This document shows positions 41,231 to 49,986 of a stretch of DNA of 64,000 nucleotides, piece after piece (the first letter of the stretch is position 1; each line of letters opens with the position of its first letter). The notes beneath the pieces were generated by a model. It ran no database searches. It was not told the origin of the DNA and was given only the letters and a program-made list of their open reading frames with translations. Made by a program: the position numbers and the translations under genes. The stretch is from Oscillospiraceae bacterium (GTDB lineage: Bacteria > Bacillota > Clostridia > Oscillospirales > Ruminococcaceae). The stretch covers positions 1-64,000 of the forward strand of contig JAAVYW010000061.1 of NCBI GenBank assembly GCA_022791315.1. Direction: 5' to 3'.

Positions 41231-41313
41231 TCCCCAAAAAGCCCCTTCCATCTTGCTTTTCCCCCCCTCCTATGCTATATTGTAGTCAGATTGCCGAAAG
41301 GAGGAACCCCGCC

Positions 41314-42549
41314 ATGCCCAGCCTGCGGGAAAAACTCTCCCTGCCCCGCCGCCGCACCGCCATTGAGGAGTGCTACGCCTCCATCCTGGCCCCCTTTGCC
41401 GTCCACTGGGCCGCGCCCGACAGCCGCGCCTATCCCGACGACAACAGCGCCGAGGACAACCGGGGCGCTTTCCAGCGGGACCGGGACCGCATCATCCACA
41501 CCCGCGCCTTCCGCCGCCTGATGTACAAGACCCAGCTCTTCCTCAACTACGAGGGGGACTATTTCCGCACCCGCCTCACCCATGCGCTGGAGGTCTCCCA
41601 GCTCTCCCGGGGCGTCTGCCGCTCCCTGGCCCTCAACGAGCATTTGGCCGAGGCCATCGCCCTGGGCCACGATTTGGGCCATACCCCCTTCGGCCACGCA
41701 GTGGAGCGGTATTTTGACGGCCTTTTCCAGTCCCAGGGCTGCGGCCGTTTCTTCCACAACGAGCAGAGCCTGCGCATCGTGGACCTGCTGGAGCGCCGTA
41801 CCGCCCAGGGCCCCCCAGGCCTCAACCTCACCCGGGAGGTGCGGGAGGGCATCCTCAAGCACAACTCCAACAGCAGCGGTGCCTATCCCGCCCTCTCCCC
41901 CGGCCTCCCCTGTTCCAGCCTGGAGGGCCAAGTGGTGGCTGTGGTGGATACCCTGGCCTATCTCTGCCACGACCTGGAAGACGTTGTCACCTCCGGTTAT
42001 CTCGCTGCCGCCATGCACCAGAGCCAGCGGGTCCATGCCATCTTCACCCACCTTAAGGAGCTGGTGGGCAGCTGTACCGGCCTCTCCCTCTGTTTCGATG
42101 CCGTGGAGGAGCCCTTCTTCATCCGCAGCCTCACCCATTTCCTCGTCACCGCCCTCACCGAGGACACCCTGGCTGCCCTGGAAACCCACGGCGTGGATTC
42201 CAGGGAAAAGGTGCGGGCCCTTGCCGCCCAGGGCGTCGCCCTGGTGGGCTTTTCCGGGGAGCACCAGGCCTTTTTCTCCGCCCTGCGGCAGGACATGCTC
42301 CAGGGCGTCTACCAGTCCCATCCCGTGGCAGCCATGGACCACAAGGCCGTGGCCGTGGTGCAGCGCCTCACCGAGGCCTGCCTCTCCACCCCCAAGCTCA
42401 TGCCCCCCGACTGGTACGACCAGTACGAGGCCTGCGCCGACGGGCCCTCCCGCCTCCGGGTGGTCTGCGATTACCTCTCCTGCATGACCGACCGCTCCGC
42501 CGTAGACGAGAGCGAGCGTCTTTTCAACCCCCGCATCAAAATTTATTAG
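41314..42549 (+). CDS. dgt: Deoxyguanosinetriphosphate triphosphohydrolase (dGTPase)
   Basis: The 411-residue HD-domain enzyme cleaves dGTP to deoxyguanosine and triphosphate. Visible motifs: AFRRLMYKTQLF at the N-terminus, RTRLTHALEVSQLSRG (first metal His), HDLGHTPFGHAVE (HD motif) and VDTLAYLCHDLEDVV (later Asp). The ATG at 41314 follows AAAGGAGG. The length fits the shorter dGTPase class. It is followed 17 bases later by an oxidoreductase gene. Confidence 0.9.
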   Translation: MPSLREKLSLPRRRTAIEECYASILAPFAVHWAAPDSRAYPDDNSAEDNRGAFQRDRDRIIHTRAFRRLMYKTQLFLNYEGDYFRTRLTHALEVSQLSRGVCRSLALNEHLAEAIALGHDLGHTPFGHAVERYFDGLFQSQGCGRFFHNEQSLRIVDLLERRTAQGPPGLNLTREVREGILKHNSNSSGAYPALSPGLPCSSLEGQVVAVVDTLAYLCHDLEDVVTSGYLAAAMHQSQRVHAIFTHLKELVGSCTGLSLCFDAVEEPFFIRSLTHFLVTALTEDTLAALETHGVDSREKVRALAAQGVALVGFSGEHQAFFSALRQDMLQGVYQSHPVAAMDHKAVAVVQRLTEACLSTPKLMPPDWYDQYEACADGPSRLRVVCDYLSCMTDRSAVDESERLFNPRIKIY

Positions 42550-42566
42550 TAAAGGAGCATCCCCCT

Positions 42567-43850
42567 ATGTCTTATCCCATCACGGTCGCCATTGCCGGCT
42601 TAGGCAGCCGCGGCAAAGACACCTATGCCCCCCTGGCCAAGAAATTCCCCGACAAGATGAAAATCACCGCCATCGCCGACATCGTGCCCGAAAAGGTGGC
42701 CGAAGTCCAGCGCCTCTACGATGTCCCCGCCGAGCGCTGCTTTTCCAGCGCCGAAGAGATGCTAAAGCAGGAGCGCCTGGCCGATGTGATGTTCATCTGC
42801 ACCCAGGACCGCCAGCACGTTGGCCACGCCATCCCTGCCCTGGAAAAGGGCTACCACCTGGTCTTGGAAAAGCCCATCTCCCCCGACGACGCCGAGTGCC
42901 GCGCCATCCTGCGCGCCGCAGAGCAGGCCGGCCGCCAGGTCATTGTCTGCCATGTCCTGCGCTATACCCCCTTCTACAATAAGCTCAAAGAGCTCGTCGA
43001 TTCCGGCGTGGTTGGCGAGGTAGTCGCTGTCCAGGCCGTGGAAAACGTGGGCTATTGGCACCAGGCCCACAGCTTTGTCCGGGGCAACTGGCGCAATGCG
43101 GAGCAGTCCAGTCCCATGATTCTCCAAAAGTGCTGCCATGATATGGATATCCTCCTCTGGCTCACCGGCAAGAAATGCCGCAGCGTCTCCTCCGTGGGCA
43201 ATACCTATCTCTTCCGTCCTGAAAAAGCCCCCGCCGGGGCCGCCCTCCGCTGCCTGGACGGCTGCGCCGCCAAGGACTCCTGCCCCTACGACGCGGAAAA
43301 AATCTACATCACCAACCCCGCCACCGGCGTTTCCCACGGCCACACCGGCTGGCCCTGTGATGTCCTCACCCTCCACCCCACCGTGGAGAGCGTCACCGAG
43401 GCCCTCCGCACCGGCCCCTATGGCCGCTGTGTCTACCACTGCGACAACACCGTGGTGGACCATCAGGCCGTCAACCTGGATATGGAGGACGGCAGCGTCA
43501 TCAGCTTCCTCATGTGCGGCTTCACCAGCGAAGTCTCCCGCCGCACAAAAATTATGGGCACAAAGGGGGAAATCATTGGCGAAATGGGGCAGAATATTAT
43601 CACCGTCCGTCCCTTCGGCCAAGAGCCCCAGGTGATTGACGTCTCCAAGCTCACCGACGATTTCTCCGGCCACGGCGGCGGCGACAGCCGCATGGTGGAG
43701 GAATTCCTGGACCAGCTTGCCCTCGGCAGCGCTCCCAGCCTCCGCACCACCTCCCTGGAGCGTTCCACCGAAAGCCACTATATCGCTTTCGCCGCCGAGC
43801 AGTCCCGCCTGCAAGGGGGAGCGCCTGTCCTTCTCTCCTCCCTGCGCTGA
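42567..43850 (+). CDS. Gfo/Idh/MocA family oxidoreductase
   Basis: The 427-residue protein has the Rossmann start TVAIAGLGSRGKDTYAPLAK, the lysine motif LEKPISPDDAE, and the C-terminal domain with QKCCHDMDILLWLTGKKC, where the histidine is typical. A cysteine-bearing stretch CLDGCAAKDSCPYDA around residue 229 is common in one subgroup and may bind a metal. It differs clearly from the family member at 4758. Substrate unknown. Translated just after dgt. Confidence 0.87.
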   Translation: MSYPITVAIAGLGSRGKDTYAPLAKKFPDKMKITAIADIVPEKVAEVQRLYDVPAERCFSSAEEMLKQERLADVMFICTQDRQHVGHAIPALEKGYHLVLEKPISPDDAECRAILRAAEQAGRQVIVCHVLRYTPFYNKLKELVDSGVVGEVVAVQAVENVGYWHQAHSFVRGNWRNAEQSSPMILQKCCHDMDILLWLTGKKCRSVSSVGNTYLFRPEKAPAGAALRCLDGCAAKDSCPYDAEKIYITNPATGVSHGHTGWPCDVLTLHPTVESVTEALRTGPYGRCVYHCDNTVVDHQAVNLDMEDGSVISFLMCGFTSEVSRRTKIMGTKGEIIGEMGQNIITVRPFGQEPQVIDVSKLTDDFSGHGGGDSRMVEEFLDQLALGSAPSLRTTSLERSTESHYIAFAAEQSRLQGGAPVLLSSLR

Positions 43851-43875
43851 TTTTACGCAGAAAGGAGGTCAAGCC

Positions 43876-44169
43876 ATGCGACCTCTCCGCCGCCTGGAAG
43901 AATTCCAGCGGGAAGCCTCCGGCGCCCTGTTCACCAAGCAGCAGGCTGTCACCACAACCCTGCGCCTCTTGGAGTCCGAACAAAAGGCCCCGGAAAATAC
44001 TCCGGAGGAAACCCAGCTTTTCACCCAGGCCATGCAAAAAGTGGAATACCGCTACCTGGATTCCACAAACACAGCCACCGACCAGCTGCTGGATTCCCTC
44101 TCTGTCCCCCGCTTCACTGCCTCTCAAATTGTCCAGGCCCTCCAAGACGTCCTCTTCGATGTCCAATAG
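43876..44169 (+). CDS. Small helical protein of unknown function
   Basis: A 97-residue charged protein (LRRLEEFQREASGALFTKQQ, then QAMQKVEYRYLDSTNTATDQ). AAAGGAGGT precedes the ATG. No family recognised. It is the last gene of the dgt-oxidoreductase operon and ends at a terminator. Confidence 0.6.
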   Translation: MRPLRRLEEFQREASGALFTKQQAVTTTLRLLESEQKAPENTPEETQLFTQAMQKVEYRYLDSTNTATDQLLDSLSVPRFTASQIVQALQDVLFDVQ

Positions 44170-44172
44170 TAT

Positions 44173-44208
44173 CAAAAAGAGCGAGCCCCACCGGGCCCGC
44201 TCTTTTTC
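44173..44208. terminator. Bidirectional terminator
   Basis: AAAAAGAGCGAGCCC and GGGCCCGCTCTTTTT. Confidence 0.85.
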
Positions 44209-44220
44209 GGTTCCAAAGCC

Positions 44221-44562
44221 TTATACATAGTAGGGGTTGGGCTTGCAGAGCAGGATAATGCAGTCCACAACCGCCCCAATCCCGCACAGTCCCCCGGTAA
44301 AGAGGTAGAGCAGCCCCATCCCCGTCTTTCCCTCATAGAACTTGTGCGCCCCAAGCACCCCCAGGAACAGGCACAGCAAAAAGGCCACCCACTTGTCCCT
44401 GGCATTGGGATAGAGGAGGTTGTTCTGCACAATCACCTGGGGCCCCTGCTGCGCCATTGGCCCCACCTGCCTCCCGCAGTGGATACACACCACCGCCTCC
44501 GGTGCCAGCTCCCCGCCGCAGTATTGGCAGTATTTCACATTTCCGTATCCATTTTGGTCCAT
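44221..44562 (-). CDS. Zinc-ribbon TM2-domain membrane protein (paralogue 1)
   Basis: The 113-residue protein has a zinc ribbon (CQYCGGELAPEAVVCIHCG), a short linker, and a TM2 domain: WVAFLLCLFLGVLGAHKFYE, GKTGMGLLYLFTGGLCGIGA, ending ILLCKPNPYYV. TM2 proteins are small two-helix membrane proteins of unknown role. GGGGGA lies before the ATG at 44562. A close paralogue follows upstream at 44689. Confidence 0.88.
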   Translation of the reverse strand: MDQNGYGNVKYCQYCGGELAPEAVVCIHCGRQVGPMAQQGPQVIVQNNLLYPNARDKWVAFLLCLFLGVLGAHKFYEGKTGMGLLYLFTGGLCGIGAVVDCIILLCKPNPYYV

Positions 44563-44645
44563 CCATTCATCCCCCTTTTCCTCTATTCTACACAAAATCC
44601 CCTGCAAAATCAATACCAAGCCCCCCTTTTCTTTCCCCCAGCAGG

Positions 44646-44677
44646 AAAAAAGGCGGGCCCCAAGGCCCGCCTTTTCC
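44646..44677 (-). terminator. Terminator between TM2 genes
   Basis: GGCGGGCC-CCAA-GGCCCGCC with A and T runs. Confidence 0.75.
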
Positions 44678-44688
44678 CTCCATCCCCA

Positions 44689-45084
44689 TCACACATAATA
44701 GGGATTCGGCTTAAACAGAATCGCAATCAGGTCCACCACTACGCCAATGCCAAACAGCCCAATGGTGAGGATGTATAAAATCCCCATCCCCACCTTGCCC
44801 TCATAGAACTTGTGCGCCCCAACGCCTCCCAAAAACAGGCACAGCAAAAGCGCTGTCCATTTGTTCTTGGGCTTTTTCAACATGCCTATGTTGTTATTGT
44901 TGGTGTTCACATTGGAGTTGTTGATGACCACCTGTGGCTGCGGGGCCGTCACCTGCCCCACCTGCCTGCCGCAGTGTGTGCAGAGCACTGCGTCGGCCGG
45001 AATTGTCCCGCCACAGTGCTGGCAGAATTTTGTGTTGCCGGTATTCTCCCCAGCCGCAGGATTCACCCCTGTGTTTTGCTCCAT
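44689..45084 (-). CDS. Zinc-ribbon TM2-domain membrane protein (paralogue 2)
   Basis: The 131-residue protein shares the plan of its neighbour: zinc ribbon CQHCGGTIPADAVLCTHCG, an Asn-rich linker (NNSNVNTNNNNIG), and the TM2 helices WTALLLCLFLGGVGAHKFYE, GKVGMGILYILTIGLFGIGV. Both end NPYYV. A terminator separates them, so they may be expressed apart. It is divergent from a small XRE regulator across a set of repeated half-sites. Confidence 0.88.
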   Translation of the reverse strand: MEQNTGVNPAAGENTGNTKFCQHCGGTIPADAVLCTHCGRQVGQVTAPQPQVVINNSNVNTNNNNIGMLKKPKNKWTALLLCLFLGGVGAHKFYEGKVGMGILYILTIGLFGIGVVVDLIAILFKPNPYYV

Positions 45085-45128
45085 GGTTCTCCCTCCTTTC
45101 CTCTTTTGCTTCTATTTTACATCAAATA

Positions 45129-45159
45129 TAGTGTAAAATCAATACACTAAATCTAGTGT
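45129..45159. promoter_or_regulatory. Alternating TAGTGT half-sites between TM2 and XRE genes
   Basis: TAGTGTA, seven bases, TACACTA, then overlapping ACACTA-AATC-TAGTGT. Three half-sites in alternating orientation make two inverted repeats in the divergent promoter region, a likely operator for the XRE protein. Confidence 0.65.
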
Positions 45160-45201
45160 TGCCATAATAATCTTAAAAGACATTTTAAAGGTGGTTATGG
45201 C

Positions 45202-45402
45202 ATGAAACAATACTACGAGCGCCTGCGGGATTTACGGGAAGACCGGGACTTAACCCAAGCCCAAATCGCCCGGCTTTTAAACACAACCCAGCAGGTCTAT
45301 TCCCGTTACGAGAAGGGCATCAATGAACTCCCGGTGCGCCATCTCGTCACCCTCTGCCGCTTTTACGGCGTGAGCGCCGACAAAATCCTGGGCCTCAAAT
45401 AG
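45202..45402 (+). CDS. Small XRE-family regulator
   Basis: The 66-residue protein is little more than a helix-turn-helix domain: LRDLREDRDLTQAQIARLLN, TTQQVYSRYEKGINELPVRH, LVTLCRFYGVSADKILGL. AAAGGTGG precedes the ATG. It is divergent from the TM2 gene and probably controls both through the half-sites upstream. Confidence 0.88.
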   Translation: MKQYYERLRDLREDRDLTQAQIARLLNTTQQVYSRYEKGINELPVRHLVTLCRFYGVSADKILGLK

Positions 45403-45424
45403 CCTTGTCCCCAAAACCAAGGCT

Positions 45425-45452
45425 TGCGGTTTTGTCCCCCACGCATTATAAT
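45425..45452 (+). promoter_or_regulatory. Promoter of the cupin gene
   Basis: TTGCGG, 16-base spacer, TATAAT, 35 bases before the start. Confidence 0.65.
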
Positions 45453-45487
45453 AGGGGTAAAATCCCCCACAGAAAGGACTGGTTACC

Positions 45488-45844
45488 GTGGTACGCAAAT
45501 ACCAAGACATGCCTGTACAAACTAGGGAACACATGCGGGACGGCGACGGCGCCGTCAAGCTCACAGAAATCCTCACTCAAAAGGAGCTGATGGGCCAGGG
45601 CCGCCTCTTCAGCCAAATCACCCTGGAGCCCGGCTGCTCCATCGGTACCCATGAGCACAAGGACGAGGCCGAAATCTTCTTCCTCCTTCAGGGCGAGGCC
45701 CAGGCAGACGACAACGGAACCCCTGTCACCCTCCGCCCTGGCGACATGCTCTACACCGGCCCCGGCTGCTATCACAGCATTGCCAACCGCGGCAGCGAGC
45801 CTGTCCGCCTGGTGGCCCTCATCCTCTTCGACGAAGCACATTAG
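45488..45844 (+). CDS. Single-domain cupin protein
   Basis: The 118-residue beta-barrel has both cupin motifs: GTHEHKDEAEIFFLLQGEAQ (metal ligands His, His, Glu) and PGDMLYTGPGCYHSIANRG (third His). It could be a small isomerase, oxygenase or sugar-binding protein. Its start is a GTG at 45488. Own promoter and terminator suggest it is expressed alone. Confidence 0.88.
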   Translation: MVRKYQDMPVQTREHMRDGDGAVKLTEILTQKELMGQGRLFSQITLEPGCSIGTHEHKDEAEIFFLLQGEAQADDNGTPVTLRPGDMLYTGPGCYHSIANRGSEPVRLVALILFDEAH

Positions 45845-45855
45845 CATTAGCCCGC

Positions 45856-45888
45856 AAAAATCCCCCGGAGGTTTTCCTCCGGGGGATT
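45856..45888 (+). terminator. Terminator of the cupin gene
   Basis: AATCCCCCGGAGG-TTTT-CCTCCGGGGGATT; also usable from the convergent VanZ gene. Confidence 0.8.
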
Positions 45889-45904
45889 CCCCTCTCTAGG
45901 GGCC

Positions 45905-46468
45905 TCATCCGCGGCCTTCCCTCCGCCGCTCTCCCACTCTCAGCAGCCAGTACCCCAGCACCGCCCCCGCCACATTGAAAATCACATCGTCAATGTCGCT
46001 AATGCCGCTCCCCAGCATCCACTGCATCACCTCAATCCCCAGCGAAAGCCCTGCCCCTGTCAGCGCCACCTTTGGCAGTGTCCCCCACCGTGGCGCCGCC
46101 AGCGGCACCAGCATCCCATAGGGCAAAAACCAGCCAATGTTCCCCAGCACCGGGTAGAGAAAGGCCAATATCCCCCGTTCCAGCTCCTTCACCGTGTACC
46201 AGATGGGTACCAGCTGTACCGTCTCCCATCCCCGCTCCAGCGAGAGCAGCTGCCCCCAGTGGGCTCCGCCCCGAATCACCGTGATATGCAGCAGCGCCGC
46301 CAGGTACAGCACCAGCAGCAGCAAAATCCCCTCCCGCTTCCAGTCCGGCCTCCCGCCCCTGGCCCGCAGCAGCCCCCCTCTCACCAGGGCATACCCCGCC
46401 CCCAAGAGGGCCGCAAAGCCCATGGCCCGCCCCACCATCCCCAGGATTTTCCACACAAACCGCATCAC
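45905..46468 (-). CDS. VanZ-family membrane protein
   Basis: The 187-residue protein has about five membrane helices and the VanZ pattern: LYLAALLHITVIRGGAHWGQ, then YPVLGNIGWFLPYGMLVPLA, SLGIEVMQWMLGSGISDIDD and VIFNVAGAVLGYWLL. The ISDIDDVIFN motif is typical. VanZ proteins confer low-level teicoplanin resistance in some hosts but are widespread without known role. Its start overlaps the GNAT stop (ATGA). Confidence 0.88.
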   Translation of the reverse strand: MMRFVWKILGMVGRAMGFAALLGAGYALVRGGLLRARGGRPDWKREGILLLLVLYLAALLHITVIRGGAHWGQLLSLERGWETVQLVPIWYTVKELERGILAFLYPVLGNIGWFLPYGMLVPLAAPRWGTLPKVALTGAGLSLGIEVMQWMLGSGISDIDDVIFNVAGAVLGYWLLRVGERRREGRG

Positions 46469-46857
46469 CCAAACCTCTTTTCCATCTCCACATGGGGGAT
46501 TCCCCGCTCCAAAAACTCTTCTCCCACTGCCCGGTATCCGCAGCGTTCATAGAATCCCCTGGCCGTCTCCCTGGCGTGGAGATAGATGCCCCTCGCCCCC
46601 CTCTCCCTTGCCAGTGCCTCACCAAATTCCGCTAGCTTCCTTCCGACCCCTTTCCCCTGCCGGCCGGGCCGTACCGCCACCTGCCGCATCCGCCAAAGCC
46701 CCTCCCCCGGCGTGAGGATGAGCGTCCCAATCAGCGCCTCCCCCTCCCGGCAGTCGTCCCAGATGCTCAGGCCCAAGGGCCTCCGCAGCACCTCGTCCCG
46801 CAGCTCCAGCTCCGCCCGGTACGCCTGCGAGCCATATGCCAAGCACCGCACTGTCAT
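46465..46857 (-). CDS. GNAT N-acetyltransferase
   Basis: The 130-residue protein has GEALIGTLILTPGEGLWRMR, the acetyl-CoA loop RPGRQGKGVGRKLAEFGEAL and HARETARGFYERCGYRAVG. Starts at 46857 after GAGGAG. It is cotranscribed with vanZ-like gene. Related in its last residues to the GNAT at 39740. Confidence 0.85.
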   Translation of the reverse strand: MTVRCLAYGSQAYRAELELRDEVLRRPLGLSIWDDCREGEALIGTLILTPGEGLWRMRQVAVRPGRQGKGVGRKLAEFGEALARERGARGIYLHARETARGFYERCGYRAVGEEFLERGIPHVEMEKRFG

Positions 46858-46881
46858 CCTCTTCCCTCTCCTCTCACACAG

Positions 46882-46926
46882 CAAAAAGCGGCCCCCGCCC
46901 GCCATGCCAGGCGGGACGGAGGCCGC
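46882..46926 (-). terminator. Terminator after the aminopeptidase gene
   Basis: A bulged stem with GCGGCC-GCCCGCC and GGCGGG-GGCCGC follows the aminopeptidase stop on the minus strand. Confidence 0.5.
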
Positions 46927-46939
46927 CCCATTTCCATTC

Positions 46940-48724
46940 CTATTTCACCATCGGCTTGCACATTTCCGCCAGCCATGCCCGCTCTTCCGCGTTCAGCCTG
47001 GGCCCGATTTTCTCCAACACCTGGGCGTGGTAGTTGTTGAGGAATTCCAGCTCCTTGTCACTGAGCAGCGCCGGGTCAATGGCCCGCCGGTCAATGGGGC
47101 AGAAGGAAATCATCTCAAACTTGCAGAACTGCCCGCCATAGGGCGTCTCCTCGTCCTTCACACACACCACCGTATTCTCGGTACGGATGCCGAATTTGTC
47201 TTCCTTGTACACCCCGGGCTCCACTGTGGTAATCATCCCGGGCTTCATAATCACGCCCATGGCCGAGCGGTAAAAGCCCTGGGGCCCCTCGTGTACATTC
47301 AGGCAGAACCCCACGCCGTGCCCTGTGCCGCACTTGTAGTCCAGGCCCACATCCCACAGGGGCTGTCTTGCCAGAACATCCAGGCTCCCGGAGTAGGTGT
47401 CCGAGAGGAACTTGGCCGACATCAGCCCAATAGCGGATTTCAGCACATAGGTAAAGTCGTGCTTCTCCTCCTCTGTGATGGGCCCCAGCACCATGGTGCG
47501 GGTGATGTCCGTGGTGCCCTCGTAGTACTGCCCGCCGGTGTCCACCAACAGCATCCCCTCAGGCTTAATCTCAGCGCAGCTGTCCTTGGAGGCGCTGTAG
47601 TGCATCATGGCTGCGTTGGCCCGGTAGGCCGCAATCACGCCAAAGCCCTCGCCCAGATAGCCCTCCTGCTCCTTGCGCAGTTCAATGAGCTTGTCTCCCA
47701 CGTCATATTCGGTAATGGGCATCTTCCCCACGTTCTGGTCAATCCAGTAGAGGAACTTCGTCACAGCCGTGTCGTCCTTCAGGTTGGCCTCTCTCATGCA
47801 GGCCACCTCGGTGTCGTTCTTCTCGGCCTTCAGCGTGTAGGCAATGTCCGCCATGGGCATCCGCTTCACGCCCTGGGGGATAGCCGCCTCCAGCGCGCAG
47901 TTGGTGCGTCCCGCGTCAAAGGCAATGCTCCCCTGCACTGTCCCCAGGGTCTCATATACCTGCTCATAGGGCAGCACGGTCACCCCGGCCTTTGCCAAGG
48001 CTTCTCCCACAGCCCCCGCCACCTTTTTCTCGTCCACAAAGAAATAGGTCTTGTCCGGCGTCAGCAGCACAAAGGAAATCACCACCGGGTTGCACTCAAT
48101 GTCCCAGCCCCGGATATTCAGCAGCCAGGCAATGGAATCCAGCGCCGAGATGAGGTAGCACTGCGCCCCCTCTTTGTCCATCTTCTCCCGCACCTTCGCC
48201 AGCTTTTCCGCCGCCGTCAGCCCGGTGTACTTCACGTCGTGGAGGAATGCGGGCTCGCCCGGCATCGCCGGCCGCCCCTCGGTCCACACCTGGGAGACAA
48301 AGTCGTGCCCAATGGAGAGCTTTAGCTTTTTCCGCTCAAAGGCCTTTTCCAAATCCTCTTTAAACTTCACGGAAAAGAGCCTGCCGTCAATGCCCACGGT
48401 CTGCCCCTCACCCAGTTCCTCCGAGAGCCACTTGGTCACGCCCGGCACATCCGGCATCCCCAGCTTCATCAGCTGGATTTCGCTCCCGGCAATCTGCCGC
48501 TCGGCCTGGATGTAGTAGCGCCCGTCCGCCCAGAGGTAGGAGCCCTCTTTCGTCACCACCAGCGTCCCCGCCGAGCCGGTAAACCCGGAGAGATACGCCC
48601 TGGCCGTGTAGTAATCCGGCACATATTCACTCAGATGCGGGTCCGAGCTGGGGATAACTGCCGCATCCACCTGCTCCCGCTCCATTGCCTTGCGCAGCAG
48701 CGCAATTTTTTCATTGGTCGTCAT
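46940..48724 (-). CDS. Xaa-Pro aminopeptidase, three-domain M24B type
   Basis: The 594-residue protein has two creatinase-like N-terminal domains (IPSSDPHLSEYVPDYYTARA, FTGSAGTLVVTKEGSYLWAD) and a C-terminal pita-bread domain with metal ligands: DTGGQYYEGTTDITRT (two Asp), GTGHGVGFCLNVHEGP (His), TVEPGVYKEDKFGIRTEN (Glu, Glu). It removes N-terminal residues before proline. Size fits the long aminopeptidase P class. Start ATG at 48724; GGAG lies rather far upstream. Confidence 0.92.
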   Translation of the reverse strand: MTTNEKIALLRKAMEREQVDAAVIPSSDPHLSEYVPDYYTARAYLSGFTGSAGTLVVTKEGSYLWADGRYYIQAERQIAGSEIQLMKLGMPDVPGVTKWLSEELGEGQTVGIDGRLFSVKFKEDLEKAFERKKLKLSIGHDFVSQVWTEGRPAMPGEPAFLHDVKYTGLTAAEKLAKVREKMDKEGAQCYLISALDSIAWLLNIRGWDIECNPVVISFVLLTPDKTYFFVDEKKVAGAVGEALAKAGVTVLPYEQVYETLGTVQGSIAFDAGRTNCALEAAIPQGVKRMPMADIAYTLKAEKNDTEVACMREANLKDDTAVTKFLYWIDQNVGKMPITEYDVGDKLIELRKEQEGYLGEGFGVIAAYRANAAMMHYSASKDSCAEIKPEGMLLVDTGGQYYEGTTDITRTMVLGPITEEEKHDFTYVLKSAIGLMSAKFLSDTYSGSLDVLARQPLWDVGLDYKCGTGHGVGFCLNVHEGPQGFYRSAMGVIMKPGMITTVEPGVYKEDKFGIRTENTVVCVKDEETPYGGQFCKFEMISFCPIDRRAIDPALLSDKELEFLNNYHAQVLEKIGPRLNAEERAWLAEMCKPMVK

Positions 48725-48813
48725 ATCTTCTGGTCGCTCCTTTTCAAATATAGCCAAAGCATCTAACTCAAATATCGGTTTGGAACAGGCCTGCCTCCGG
48801 CTATTTCCTCTGC

Positions 48814-49710
48814 TTAATAAATCGAGGTAGAGGTCAAGCCATATTCCGCCGCAATCCCCTCGATTTCCCGCAGCCGTTCCTCCTCCAATGAGGCAAAGCG
48901 GTTGCGCTTTCTCCCTGTCTGCCACTGGTAAAAGGAGCTCACGTCCTCCCCGTTAAAGGGCGACAGCCGCACCTTTGTCACGCCGTTGTCCACCATAAAG
49001 CGGAAGGTGGCCCGCACATTCTCCTCCGAGTCATTGAACCCCGGCACCACCTTCACCTGCACCACCACATTGGAGTGAATTTTCGTCAGCTTCACAAAAT
49101 TCTCCAAAATCAGGCTGTTGCTCACCCCGGTCACCTTGGTGTGGCTCTCGTTGTCCATGTGCTTGAGGTTATAGACAAAGTAGTCCACATAGGGCGCAGT
49201 GTTCTCCAAATACTCCCAGGGCGCATAGCCGGAGGTCACCACCGAGGTGGAAACCCCTCCGTTTTTGAGCCTCCCCAGCAGGTTATATGTAAAGGACGCC
49301 TGCATAAAGGGCTCCCCGCCCTCCAGCAGCACCCCCACCCGTTGGTAATTCCCCATATCCGCCAGGATTTTCTCCGAGAGGTCTTCCTCCTTGATGCGCT
49401 CCCCCACAATCCCAATCGCCAGCTTGGGGCAATTGTCCTGGCAGGCGTCGCACATCCGGCAGCTCTGGGGGTTAAAGATAATCCGCTCGTCCTCCAAATA
49501 GAGGGCGTTCGTCAAGCACACAGAAATACAGTGCCCGCACAGGTCGCAGCGGGAGGGTTCCAGCATAAATTCCGGTGCCTTTTTAATACTCTCCGGCTTC
49601 CCGCAAAAGGTGCATTTGAGAGGGCACCCCTTCAGCTGAATCACAGTGAGGATACCCTTCCCGTCCGGGGCCTCAATCCTCTTGGTTTGAATCACGGTAC
49701 CTTTGCTCAT
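48814..49710 (-). CDS. Glycyl-radical-enzyme-activase-like radical SAM protein
   Basis: The 298-residue protein has the radical SAM cluster motif GCPLKCTFC (CxxxCxxC) near residue 30, followed by two ferredoxin motifs, CDLCGHCISVC and CRMCDACQDNC, then the SAM-binding VLLEGGEPFMQASF. This is the design of activating enzymes for glycyl radical enzymes other than pyruvate formate-lyase. No glycyl radical enzyme gene is nearby, so its partner must be elsewhere. The start at 49710 has GGGA upstream. Confidence 0.87.
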   Translation of the reverse strand: MSKGTVIQTKRIEAPDGKGILTVIQLKGCPLKCTFCGKPESIKKAPEFMLEPSRCDLCGHCISVCLTNALYLEDERIIFNPQSCRMCDACQDNCPKLAIGIVGERIKEEDLSEKILADMGNYQRVGVLLEGGEPFMQASFTYNLLGRLKNGGVSTSVVTSGYAPWEYLENTAPYVDYFVYNLKHMDNESHTKVTGVSNSLILENFVKLTKIHSNVVVQVKVVPGFNDSEENVRATFRFMVDNGVTKVRLSPFNGEDVSSFYQWQTGRKRNRFASLEEERLREIEGIAAEYGLTSTSIY

Positions 49711-49752
49711 ACGTTCGTCCCTTTTCTCTTTACCTGTATCCCGTAGGCAGGC

Positions 49753-49986
49753 CTATTTTTTCTTCTTTTTCCGCTTTGCGCCGGTAATGAGAAACACGAC
49801 GATTACAAGAACGGATACTACCAAAAGCCCAATCACAATGGGCATAATGTTAGCCGATTGGTCGCCCGTAGCCGCATTGTCTATCAGCTGTGCGGCAAAG
49901 GCGGGCGCGCAGTTTGCCATCCCCAGCGCCATTGCCCCCAGCCCGGCCCACAACAGCTTCATCAGCCCAGCCATCTTTTCTCTCAT
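49753..49986 (-). CDS. Small exported or membrane protein
   Basis: About 77 residues: an N-terminal signal-like helix (LMKLLWAGLGAMALGMANCA PAFA) with a possible cleavage after AFA, a short outside loop (QLIDNAATGDQSANIM), a second hydrophobic helix and a poly-lysine end (AKRKKKKK). Likely a small membrane protein with the tail in the cytosol. The start codon is uncertain (49986 or 50013). No family recognised. Confidence 0.55.
   Translation of the reverse strand: MREKMAGLMKLLWAGLGAMALGMANCAPAFAAQLIDNAATGDQSANIMPIVIGLLVVSVLVIVVFLITGAKRKKKKK

Noticed and set aside
46586..48325. A 579-codon plus-strand frame over the aminopeptidase gene
   Set aside because: Antisense to a well-conserved enzyme with all metal ligands.
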